From NCBI GenBank assembly GCA_045546135.1, contig JAZQCD010000003.1, positions 1-64,000 of the forward strand: DNA of 64,000 nucleotides, written 5' to 3'. The notes under the pieces are model-generated. The model did not search any database. It was not told the DNA's origin and saw only the letters and a program-made list of their open reading frames with translations. Origin of the DNA: RUG13409 sp045546135. GTDB taxonomy: Bacteria > Bacillota > Clostridia > Peptostreptococcales > Anaerovoracaceae. Positions 1-6,097 of this stretch are shown in pieces. The stretch's first letter is position 1. Each line of letters starts with the position of its first letter. Position numbers and translations under genes: made by a program.

Positions 1-90
1 GTACTTCTCCTTGCAAACCAGTTCACATTGAACTTCTTTAGAGACAGGCATCCGGACATAGTCCTGGTCGAAGCTACCGAAATGAAATAG
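1..90 (+). CDS. C-terminal end of an unidentified protein (partial)
   Basis: Only the last 29 codons and the TAG stop of a plus-strand gene are inside the window; it begins before base 1. The visible tail reads as a short amphipathic stretch ending FFRDRHPDIVLVEATEMK. That ending vaguely recalls the PD(I/V)V-E tail of SGNH/AlgX-like proteins, but it is far too little to name a family. The gene stops a few bases before a strong bidirectional terminator and runs towards the minus-strand transporter unit. Confidence 0.6.
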   Translation, partial: VLLLANQFTLNFFRDRHPDIVLVEATEMK

Positions 91-95
91 AGCAT

Positions 96-123
96 AAAAA
101 AATGGCCGGACGGCCATTTTTTT
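96..123. terminator. bidirectional intrinsic terminator
   Basis: Arms AAAAAAATGGCCG (96-108) and CGGCCATTTTTTT (111-123) are perfectly complementary, with an A-run on one side and a T-run on the other. It therefore ends transcription from both the plus-strand gene on the left and the minus-strand small membrane gene on the right. Confidence 0.9.
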
Positions 124-144
124 ATTGCTTTAAGCTTTCTCGCG

Positions 145-381
145 CTATTTATCTTTTTTGATGTCCTGTGTAAGGAGCTGTACAAAGATCGTATAGAACT
201 GATTTCCGCCTATGATGGACACATAAGCTCCCATCATGACTGCAGCCATGACTATGAAATTAGATGCATCAAAGACTGTCGGTATGACTATGCAGAATAT
301 ACATGCAGCGACCATCATGATGAAACCCTGCTTTGCAGCCTTGTATTCGAATGCTTTTTTGAACGCTGTTTTCCAATCCAT
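145..381 (-). CDS. small two-helix membrane protein
   Basis: A 78-residue protein that I do not recognise. It has a short basic N-terminal stretch, two hydrophobic segments (roughly residues 19-36 and 41-58) and a charged tail ending KKDK, so it probably spans the membrane twice. A good ribosome site (AAGGGG about 8 bases ahead of ATG) supports the start. It lies just downstream of the GPH-family transporter on the same strand, separated by a terminator hairpin, so it is partly or separately transcribed. A role as an accessory subunit of that transporter is only suggested by position. Confidence 0.65.
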   Translation of the reverse strand: MDWKTAFKKAFEYKAAKQGFIMMVAACIFCIVIPTVFDASNFIVMAAVMMGAYVSIIGGNQFYTIFVQLLTQDIKKDK

Positions 382-401
382 ATTGCAGTTCCCCTTTCTT
401 T

Positions 402-435
402 AAAAAAATAATGCAGGCATATGGCCTGCATTATT
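402..435 (-). terminator. terminator after the GPH transporter gene
   Basis: Inverted repeat TAATGCAGGC (409-418) / GCCTGCATTA (424-433). Read on the minus strand it is followed by a T7 run (complement of 402-408). It lies between the transporter gene and the small membrane protein gene and may only partly separate them. Confidence 0.8.
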
Positions 436-473
436 TTATCATAATTTTGGTATAAGTAAACTATTTGTTTAAA

Positions 474-1841
474 TTACTTTCCCATTCTCTGCATTCTGAA
501 CTCGTTGAGTTCCTTATCATTGACCTTCCAGAGGTAGAAGCAAAGTCCGCAGAGTACGCATACTACTGCAGGTGCAACACCAAGAAGCATCATGATGGAG
601 TTTGCAGTCTTTTCGGTGATTCCGCTTGCAGCAGCTGTTGCAGCATCAAATCCTGTTGCAGCAAGGCCGAAGGAGGAGATAGCACCGGAGATAACGAGAG
701 CAAGTCTGATTGTCAGACCCATGAGGGACTGAACAAAGCCCTTTGCAGAGGAGATACCCTTCATCTCGTTGTAGTCAGCAAGGTCATTTGCAAGTGCAGG
801 AAGTGTAACGCCAGCCCAGGATCCGATTGCGCCGAGGAGTGCACGGATCACGAGGAATACAACAGGTGTTCTTCCGAAGAGCCAGATGCAAAGATAAAGT
901 GCTGCGCTGATGAAGTGTGACCACTGATATGCCCACTTGTTGCTTGTCTTCTTTACGACCCAAGGTGTAGAAAGTGCACCGAGGAATCCACCGATGGAGT
1001 TAGCTGTTACAGCATATCCAGCGATCGTTGGGTTCTTGAGTACGTATGTTGTGAAGTAGAAGAGAAGTGTGGAGAAGAATCCGGACTGAATGTTTCCGAG
1101 AGTTCCTGCTACGAAGTATACAAGACCCATTCCCTTGAGGGACTTGATCATGTCGAGAACGCCAACCTTCTGAGCCTTTGGAGCTGTTGGGTTAGATTCT
1201 GCAGGAAGATCATAATTCTTTGCCATGAGGAAGAGGCCAACGCATCCTACGAATGCAACGAGTGCATAAAGGAGTGTCGGTGGGAAGAAGTCTGTTCCGT
1301 TCTTTCCGAAAGGTCCGGTATAAAGAGGAACATAGATCATTCCGAAGATAACGCCAGCGCCCATTGTTCCGAGCTGTGCAGCTGTTGTGAGCATAACGTT
1401 GTCCTGGTTGTTCTTTGCGAATTTGATAGCGAGGGATCTCTGACCTACCCATGCGCACTGATAAGAGAACTGGTTCATGAAGAACAGGATCGTGAATACG
1501 ATTACGTATGTTCCTTCAGGAAGGTTGAACTTATAGAACATTACGGAGAAGATCACGAGCATGATTCCACCTACGAGGACCCATGTTCTGAACTTACCCT
1601 TCTTCCAGTTGATGGAGTCGATGATAGCTCCGCCAGCGATGGTTGCGAGAACCTTGATGATGTTGGACAGGGAGTAGATACCTGCTGCAGCACTTGTGGA
1701 GAATCCTGCGATGTTGGTGAGGAAAGGCATAACCATGTATGCTACCCAAGATGCTGTGAAGGTAAGAAATCCCATTCCGAATGCACCGTATCCTAAGAGT
1801 TGACCGAAGGAAAGAGTGCTCTTCTGTGTTTCATTAGCCAT
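474..1841 (-). CDS. GPH (MelB-like) family sugar:cation symporter
   Basis: A 455-residue polytopic membrane protein with about twelve hydrophobic segments. The N-terminal pattern (LLGYGAFGMGFLTFTASW, then GGAIIDSINWKKGKFRTW) is typical of glycoside-pentoside-hexuronide transporters related to MelB, which import sugars or glycosides with Na+ or H+. The ATG at 1841 is chosen because GGAGGT lies 8 bases upstream; a longer in-frame reading from a TTG would place the ribosome site inside the gene. No glycosidase is next to it, so the substrate cannot be predicted. Upstream is a promoter with a palindrome in its spacer, and downstream a small membrane protein. Confidence 0.85.
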   Translation of the reverse strand: MANETQKSTLSFGQLLGYGAFGMGFLTFTASWVAYMVMPFLTNIAGFSTSAAAGIYSLSNIIKVLATIAGGAIIDSINWKKGKFRTWVLVGGIMLVIFSVMFYKFNLPEGTYVIVFTILFFMNQFSYQCAWVGQRSLAIKFAKNNQDNVMLTTAAQLGTMGAGVIFGMIYVPLYTGPFGKNGTDFFPPTLLYALVAFVGCVGLFLMAKNYDLPAESNPTAPKAQKVGVLDMIKSLKGMGLVYFVAGTLGNIQSGFFSTLLFYFTTYVLKNPTIAGYAVTANSIGGFLGALSTPWVVKKTSNKWAYQWSHFISAALYLCIWLFGRTPVVFLVIRALLGAIGSWAGVTLPALANDLADYNEMKGISSAKGFVQSLMGLTIRLALVISGAISSFGLAATGFDAATAAASGITEKTANSIMMLLGVAPAVVCVLCGLCFYLWKVNDKELNEFRMQRMGK

Positions 1842-1869
1842 TAATAATACCTCCAAAAAGATTAACTAA

Positions 1870-1898
1870 TATGTAAACCATTATTGGTTTATCATCAA
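1870..1898 (-). promoter_or_regulatory. promoter with embedded operator-like palindrome for the GPH transporter
   Basis: On the minus strand TTGATG (1893-1898) and TACATA (1870-1875) are 17 bases apart. The spacer is almost exactly filled by an inverted repeat TAAACCA-TTAT-TGGTTTA (1874-1891). A repressor bound there would block RNA polymerase. No regulator gene is adjacent. Confidence 0.55.
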
Positions 1899-1992
1899 AT
1901 TTGACATTTACACAGTCGTGTTACTTTACCATGTTTTGATGACAATATCAAGTAAAAAAATACAATTAATTCAACGAATATTTATGCATGAT

Positions 1993-2688
1993 TTAGCTCT
2001 TCTTTGACACCTTTACAGGGGTTTTACTCTTCAAATTGAATAGAATTTGCATAATACTTGCGACCTCGAATACTATCCAGCAAATGGAGAATATGGGAGG
2101 AAGAAGTGTACATGCCACTAAAGTCGTCCCGACGGATACAAAATCGAACCATCTAACGTTTACAAGGCTTTTTCCCGACATGTAAGTGCTGACCCCGAAC
2201 TGGATGCCGCATGCAAGGACAGGCAGCAAAACATAAAGCAGTACCCTTATATCAGGCCATGCTTCCTTTATATACACATATGTATACTGCGTAACATCAG
2301 GGATCATGAGGAACTTAAGAGATGCTTCCGGATCGAAAGCCTCAACATGAGCTGCAGGATCATGAGCGCATATGCAAAGAAGGACCGTAAAGACCATCAT
2401 GAGAACATAGTAGGTCGCATTGGCAAGGAAAGGATACTCGCTCTTTACGAGCAGATCGCTGACTGCCTTGTTCCTCTTGTTTATGTCGTGCTTGAATTTT
2501 TTATCGATCTCGTCGATCTTTGGCTGCAGTTCCTCTGATAATTTCGGCAGCCTGTAGTATTTGTTCGTCATGGTGACAAAAAGCACTTTGACGAGCAGAC
2601 AAAGTATGGCGCAGCTTTGCACCAAGCTTTTTGAAGGACCGTAAAAAACATTGATTATGGTCCCGAAAAAGTCCATTATCTTATCCAA
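1993..2688 (-). CDS. short YidC/Oxa1-like membrane insertase homologue
   Basis: A 231-residue membrane protein. After a first hydrophobic segment it has the YidC-family hallmark LQPKIDEIDKKFKHD...NKRN...LLVKSEYPF, the cytoplasmic helical hairpin that precedes TM2 and normally ends 'gvNPlagclP'. Further hydrophobic segments follow, and a basic tail KVSKKS. It is short and divergent: the membrane-embedded Arg of YidC, expected in the first helix, appears to be Lys or shifted. The start is a TTG at 2688 because AAGGAG sits 6 bases upstream; the first in-frame ATG (2676) is too far away. It follows the rplT terminator. It is probably a paralogue with specialised clients, with the housekeeping YidC elsewhere. 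Confidence 0.6.
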   Translation of the reverse strand: MDKIMDFFGTIINVFYGPSKSLVQSCAILCLLVKVLFVTMTNKYYRLPKLSEELQPKIDEIDKKFKHDINKRNKAVSDLLVKSEYPFLANATYYVLMMVFTVLLCICAHDPAAHVEAFDPEASLKFLMIPDVTQYTYVYIKEAWPDIRVLLYVLLPVLACGIQFGVSTYMSGKSLVNVRWFDFVSVGTTLVACTLLPPIFSICWIVFEVASIMQILFNLKSKTPVKVSKKS

Positions 2689-2717
2689 GTCTGTCTCCTT
2701 ACCTCATGAATAATACC

Positions 2718-2746
2718 AAAAATGCCGGACCGTATGCCGGTCCGGC
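2718..2746 (-). terminator. terminator of the infC-rpmI-rplT operon
   Basis: GCCGGACC (2724-2731) pairs with GGTCCGGC (2739-2746). On the minus strand it is followed by a T5 run. It lies about 10 bases after the rplT stop codon. Confidence 0.85.
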
Positions 2747-2757
2747 TAAACTGTTTG

Positions 2758-3114
2758 CTACTTAAGAGCGTCCTTTGCTGTGTTGCAAAGTGTTGTGAAA
2801 CCTGCTGCATCGTATACAGCGATCTCGGAAAGCATCTTTCTGTTGATCTCAACTCCGGCTTTTTTAAGTCCGTTCATGAGCTTGCTGTATGAAAGTCCGT
2901 TGAGTCTTGCTGCTGCATTGATCCTGGTGATCCAGAGTCTTCTGAACTCTCTCTTTCTTAACTTGCGGCCCATCTGAGCGCTTCTCATAGCTCTCATGAC
3001 TGCAGGGTTAGCTGCTTTGAATGTACGATGCTTTGCACCGTAGAATCCCTTAGCTGCCTTTAAGATCTTCTTATGTCTTTTCTTTGCGTTTACTCCGCCT
3101 TTTACTCTTGCCAT
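2758..3114 (-). CDS. rplT: 50S ribosomal protein L20
   Basis: A 118-residue, very basic protein with the L20 signature: MARVKGGVNAKKRHKKILK at the N-terminus, AKGFYGAKHRTFKAANPAVMRAM, then RKREFRRLWITRINAAAR. The length is normal for L20. L20 binds 23S rRNA early in 50S assembly and in Firmicutes also represses its own operon by binding the infC leader. It is the third gene of infC-rpmI-rplT, 13 bases after rpmI, and is followed by the operon terminator. Confidence 0.98.
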   Translation of the reverse strand: MARVKGGVNAKKRHKKILKAAKGFYGAKHRTFKAANPAVMRAMRSAQMGRKLRKREFRRLWITRINAAARLNGLSYSKLMNGLKKAGVEINRKMLSEIAVYDAAGFTTLCNTAKDALK

Positions 3115-3127
3115 TGTCTTTCGCCTC

Positions 3128-3334
3128 CTACTTTCCTACCAGAACACTCTTGATTCTCTTGTGATCTGCTGAAGTCAAGTATGTTGCCTGACGCAGGTTC
3201 ATCTTTCTCTTTGGTGTCTTCTGTGCTGTTCTGTGGCTCTTGTATGCCTTGTTTCTCTTCACTTTACCGGTACCGGTAAGCTTGAATCTCTTCATAGCCC
3301 CTCTATGGGACTTCATCTTTGCGCCTTTTGCCAT
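3128..3334 (-). CDS. rpmI: 50S ribosomal protein L35
   Basis: A 68-residue basic protein beginning MAKGAKMKSHRGAMKRFKLTG and carrying the L35 core KSHRTAQKTPKRKMNLRQ. It is a late-joining 50S subunit protein. It lies between infC and rplT in the universal order, with a purine-rich ribosome site (GGAAGG) ahead of ATG. Confidence 0.97.
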   Translation of the reverse strand: MAKGAKMKSHRGAMKRFKLTGTGKVKRNKAYKSHRTAQKTPKRKMNLRQATYLTSADHKRIKSVLVGK

Positions 3335-3361
3335 GATGATACCTTCCTTTATATTTTATAA

Positions 3362-3949
3362 TTATTGTTCACTGACTTTGCCTGCTTCAGCGGCCTTCGC
3401 AGCCTCTTTTGCAGCCTTTGCTTCCTTTTCTCTTTCCTTGGCTGTCTTTGGAGCCATGGTCATGGACATGTTCCTGCCCTCGAGCACCGGTTTCTTTTCG
3501 ACCTTGCCGAACTCGGATACCATCTTTGCGAAGGCTTCCATAGTCTCCTGTCCCTTTGATGTGTATCCCATCTCTCTGCCGCGGAAACGCATGGAGATCT
3601 TTACCTTGTCTCCTCCCTCAAGGAACTTAGAAACAAGCTTTGCCTTAGTCTCAAGGTCATGATCCTCGGTAAAAATACCAAGGCGCATCTCCTTCATCTC
3701 CATGGTCGTCTGCTTCTTCTTTGCTTCCTTTTCTCTCTTTTGCTGGTCATAGCGAAACTTGCCGTAATCAGCTATCCTGCACACGGGAGGTGCAGCATTG
3801 GGAGAGATGTTGATCAGATCAAGTCCGGCCTCCTGTGCGGCAGCAAGAGCTTCCTTGATGCTCACTATGCCCACCTGGTTGCCGTCAGCGTCGATAAGAC
3901 GCACTTCCTTTGCGCGGATCTGCTCGTTTATTAAAGCTTCCTTACTAAT
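3362..3949 (-). CDS. infC: translation initiation factor IF-3, ATT start codon
   Basis: A 195-residue protein with both IF-3 domains: the N-terminal part (INEQIRAKEVRLIDADGNQVG), the KREKEAKKKQ linker and the C-terminal 30S-binding domain (KVKISMRFRGREM...PVLEGRNMSM). IF-3 keeps 30S subunits free and rejects non-AUG starts. The normal N-terminus SKEALINEQIRAKE is only obtained if translation starts at ATT (3949 down to 3947), preceded by AGGAGG at 8-base spacing. The first ATG/GTG/TTG-type start in frame would delete 15 conserved residues. An AUU start is the known autoregulatory device of infC in other bacteria. The tail is Ala/Lys/Glu-rich. The gene has its own strong promoter and a structured leader. 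Confidence 0.95.
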   Translation of the reverse strand: MSKEALINEQIRAKEVRLIDADGNQVGIVSIKEALAAAQEAGLDLINISPNAAPPVCRIADYGKFRYDQQKREKEAKKKQTTMEMKEMRLGIFTEDHDLETKAKLVSKFLEGGDKVKISMRFRGREMGYTSKGQETMEAFAKMVSEFGKVEKKPVLEGRNMSMTMAPKTAKEREKEAKAAKEAAKAAEAGKVSEQ

Positions 3950-4102
3950 TGTTTTATCCTCCTAGATAAAAAAGAAAAAAGCGGCAGCACAAGCTCCGCT
4001 AAACATAAGACTTCCTTGGTATAAAACCCTTTCAAGTCTTCGTTTTATGAGCCCGGCAACCCCTGCTGCCAAGGCGAGAAGCGGAAACTTCTGCTTGTTT
4101 GC
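3950..4102 (-). ncRNA. infC leader with attenuator hairpin (putative L20-responsive leader)
   Basis: About 150 bases lie between the predicted transcription start and the infC ATT codon. The RNA can form several helices, including AAGACTT/AAGTCTT, and just before infC an intrinsic-terminator-like hairpin (AGCGG...CCGCT at 3980-4000) followed by a U-rich tract. A long attenuating leader here is what the L20 leader of other Firmicutes looks like, so ribosomal-protein control by premature termination is likely. I judged this from position and structure, not from a covariance-model match. Confidence 0.65.
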
Positions 4103-4108
4103 CTTGAT

Positions 4109-4137
4109 AGTATAGTAAAAACCGCCTGAACTGTCAA
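4109..4137 (-). promoter_or_regulatory. strong sigma-A promoter of the infC operon
   Basis: On the minus strand a consensus -35 TTGACA (4132-4137) and -10 TATACT (4109-4114) are separated by exactly 17 bases. The -35 box lies in the loop of the upstream gene's terminator hairpin. Confidence 0.9.
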
Positions 4138-4146
4138 GCGGTTTTT
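4117..4146 (-). terminator. terminator of the GH25 gene, overlapping the infC promoter
   Basis: AAAAACCGC (4117-4125) pairs with GCGGTTTTT (4138-4146), leaving a 12-base loop that contains the infC -35 box. On the minus strand it ends in a T5 run. Confidence 0.8.
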
Positions 4147-4190
4147 AAACTTTCCAAGATCGTTTAGGCCTATTTTTTTCAAAATACTCT

Positions 4191-5186
4191 CTACTGCGCG
4201 CCGTAGTTCACGAAGGATATGTTCTGGTCGACATCTCCGTAGATGCCGCTGACAGACCCCGTATTGCTGAACTGCCAGATCTTGAAATCATACGGGAAGT
4301 AGATATTGTCTCTGTAATATGCGAACCATATGTCATAGTCCTTGATCCTTGACATATCTATGCGGCTTACGAACCATCTGGTATTGCTGTATACCATGGG
4401 GGTATAGCCTGCCTCCCTGATAGTATCGCAGAATGCAACGATCTGATCTGTATACTGCTCCTGAGTAAGCTTATCTGCTCTTCCTTCGGCGCTCCTGCTG
4501 CTGCTGTTTTCGACGTCGTAAGCTATGGGCCAGGTCACATCGTACCACTTGATGCAGTCAAGGACATACCTTGCTTCTTCCTTTGCTTCCTCGACACTTA
4601 TAGCCTGGGTAACAAAATATACGCCTACCTGTATGCCGTTTGCTGTTGCTTCCTGAACGTTCTTATCGAAGTTGACGTCTCTTATGAGAGTGCCCTCCGT
4701 ATATCCTCTGTATCCGAGCCTTATGAATGCAAAGTCTATGCCGGAATCAGCGACTGCCGCCCAGTTGATATCTCCCTGATATGCAGATACGTCTATGCCC
4801 TTCCAGGACTTTTTCTCTTCTCCGCCCAGGTCATAGTATTTGAATCCCTTCTCGTCTGTCACTATCTTTGAATAGTCGTAATCAGGAGAAGGTACGTCCT
4901 GCTTTCTCTCGCCTACCTTGATGGTGACTCCGTCGTCAGCAGTATATGCTACATAGTCTGTGAAGATCCTTGAGATGAGCTCGTTGAAGGTCCAGCTCTT
5001 ATTTGCAAGTTCAAGGAGCTGGTTGAGACTCAAAGTAACAGTCGGAGAACCGTCGCCTTCCTGCTCTTCTTCTGTGGGATCGAGAGGTTCTTCCTCCTCC
5101 TTTTTGCCCGTGCAGCTGAACAGCGCAAGGACCATCACAAGAGCAAGCAAAAGAGCAAATATCTTTTTGTATCCTTTTTTCTTCAT
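4191..5186 (-). CDS. GH25-family lysozyme-like lipoprotein
   Basis: A 331-residue protein. A basic signal peptide ends in the lipobox LFSC, with Cys25 as the lipidation site. An acidic linker (residues 29-48) and a region of unknown fold (50-125) follow, then a GH25 (1,4-beta-N-acetylmuramidase) domain from about residue 129 to the end. The GH25 motifs are visible: GIDVSAYQGDINW with Asp132, and AYDVE with Asp224 and Glu226 (the D-x-E catalytic pair). It should act on peptidoglycan glycan strands from the outer face of the membrane. ATG is preceded by GGGAGAAT. It is monocistronic, with a terminator at 4117-4146. Confidence 0.88.
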   Translation of the reverse strand: MKKKGYKKIFALLLALVMVLALFSCTGKKEEEEPLDPTEEEQEGDGSPTVTLSLNQLLELANKSWTFNELISRIFTDYVAYTADDGVTIKVGERKQDVPSPDYDYSKIVTDEKGFKYYDLGGEEKKSWKGIDVSAYQGDINWAAVADSGIDFAFIRLGYRGYTEGTLIRDVNFDKNVQEATANGIQVGVYFVTQAISVEEAKEEARYVLDCIKWYDVTWPIAYDVENSSSRSAEGRADKLTQEQYTDQIVAFCDTIREAGYTPMVYSNTRWFVSRIDMSRIKDYDIWFAYYRDNIYFPYDFKIWQFSNTGSVSGIYGDVDQNISFVNYGAQ

Positions 5187-5290
5187 CTTATTCTCCCTAT
5201 TTATCTTTTTCCCAATAACTCTCCCTCAAAACCCATAAATTGAATAATTATAGGCTTAGGATACTAAATTATCATATTTTTTAACAATAG

Positions 5291-5310
5291 TAAACAAAAA
5301 CATTTGTTTA
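5291..5310. promoter_or_regulatory. inverted repeat upstream of lexA
   Basis: Arms TAAACAAA (5291-5298) and TTTGTTTA (5303-5310) flank a 4-base centre directly next to the LexA box. It could be an extra operator half or a site for another regulator. It is seen in the sequence; the role is unknown. Confidence 0.4.
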
Positions 5311-5335
5311 CAAACATTCGTTCCTATGCTATCAT
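5307..5335 (+). promoter_or_regulatory. lexA promoter with LexA (SOS) box
   Basis: -35 TTTACA (5307-5312) and -10 TATCAT (5330-5335) are 17 bases apart. CAAACATTCGTTCC (5311-5324) matches the Gram-positive SOS box CGAACnnnnGTTYG read on either strand, with one outer mismatch. It overlaps the -35 box and spacer, so LexA would repress its own gene. Confidence 0.8.
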
Positions 5336-5364
5336 ATACATAGAGTTATTATCGGAGGTTCATT

Positions 5365-5979
5365 ATGACAGAACTTAAAGAACGGGAAAAAAGAATACTT
5401 GAATATATATCACAGCACACAAAGGACAGAGGTTATCCGCCTACCACAAGAGACGTATGCGCAGCTCTCGGGATCAAATCCACATCCACTGTGCATAAAG
5501 CCATGGAAATCCTAAGGGAAGCAGGATATATAAGGCAGGAAGCAGGAAGGCACAGATACGGCATCGAAAGCGAGCAGCCAGAGCTTCACGAAGACATTGC
5601 AGAAGTGCCCATCGTAGGAAGGGTCGCTGCAGGCCAGCCCATACTTGCTGAGCAGAATATCGAAGGATACTTCCCTCTCCCTGCAGGTCAGATAGGAAGA
5701 GGAAACACCTTTATGCTCTCCGTTCACGGAGATTCCATGATAGAAGCAGGTATACTTAACGGTGACTATGTCCTTGTTGAAGAGCAAAGCACTGCAAACA
5801 ACGGAGATATAGTCGTAGCCATGGTAGAAGACCTTGAGTCAGAAGCCACAGTAAAAGCATTCTACAAGGAAAACGGCTTTATACGCCTGCAGCCGAGGAA
5901 CTCCGAAATGGAGCCCATCATAGTAAAGAGCTGCACCATAGTGGGCAAGGTAAAGGGCGTATTCAGATACTTAAGTTAA
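5365..5979 (+). CDS. lexA: LexA SOS repressor
   Basis: A 204-residue protein with an N-terminal winged helix (YISQHTKDRGYPPTTRDVCAALG, about residues 14-36) and a C-terminal S24 self-cleaving domain. The cleavage site is Ala89-Gly90 within VGRVAAGQP. The catalytic Ser124 is in HGDSM and Lys164 in ATVKAFY. It represses DNA-damage genes and cleaves itself with RecA-ssDNA. GGAGG precedes ATG at a good distance. A LexA box lies in its own promoter and a terminator follows. Unlike in Bacillus, no yneA-type gene is divergent from it; a LysM membrane protein of that size is found at 43.3 kb instead. Confidence 0.97.
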   Translation: MTELKEREKRILEYISQHTKDRGYPPTTRDVCAALGIKSTSTVHKAMEILREAGYIRQEAGRHRYGIESEQPELHEDIAEVPIVGRVAAGQPILAEQNIEGYFPLPAGQIGRGNTFMLSVHGDSMIEAGILNGDYVLVEEQSTANNGDIVVAMVEDLESEATVKAFYKENGFIRLQPRNSEMEPIIVKSCTIVGKVKGVFRYLS

Positions 5980-5998
5980 ATAAAAGAAACTAATCTTG

Positions 5999-6031
5999 CT
6001 CCTTTCTCTTTTTAGAGGAAGGAGTTTTTTT
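5999..6031 (+). terminator. lexA terminator
   Basis: CTCCTTTCTC (5999-6008) pairs, with one G-U, with GAGGAAGGAG (6015-6024), followed by seven T residues. Confidence 0.85.
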
Positions 6032-6082
6032 ATCTCTTCAAAAACTATATATTACATTTATTGTGAATAAGCAGCATGTAAG

Positions 6083-6091
6083 TGATATAAT
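6083..6091 (+). promoter_or_regulatory. extended -10 element at the PlsC-like gene (leaderless arrangement)
   Basis: TGATATAAT (6083-6091) is a perfect extended -10 (TGn-TATAAT). Only 6 bases separate it from the ATG at 6098, so transcription would start at or next to the start codon. TTGTGA (6061-6066) is the nearest -35-like hexamer, at a 19-base spacing. No ribosome site is visible. Confidence 0.6.
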
Positions 6092-6097
6092 GGACAT

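Noticed and set aside
5187..5364. YneA-type gene divergent from lexA, as in Bacillus
   Set aside because: The upstream gene is a GH25 lipoprotein transcribed away from lexA and no small LysM ORF lies between; the LysM protein is at 43.3 kb.
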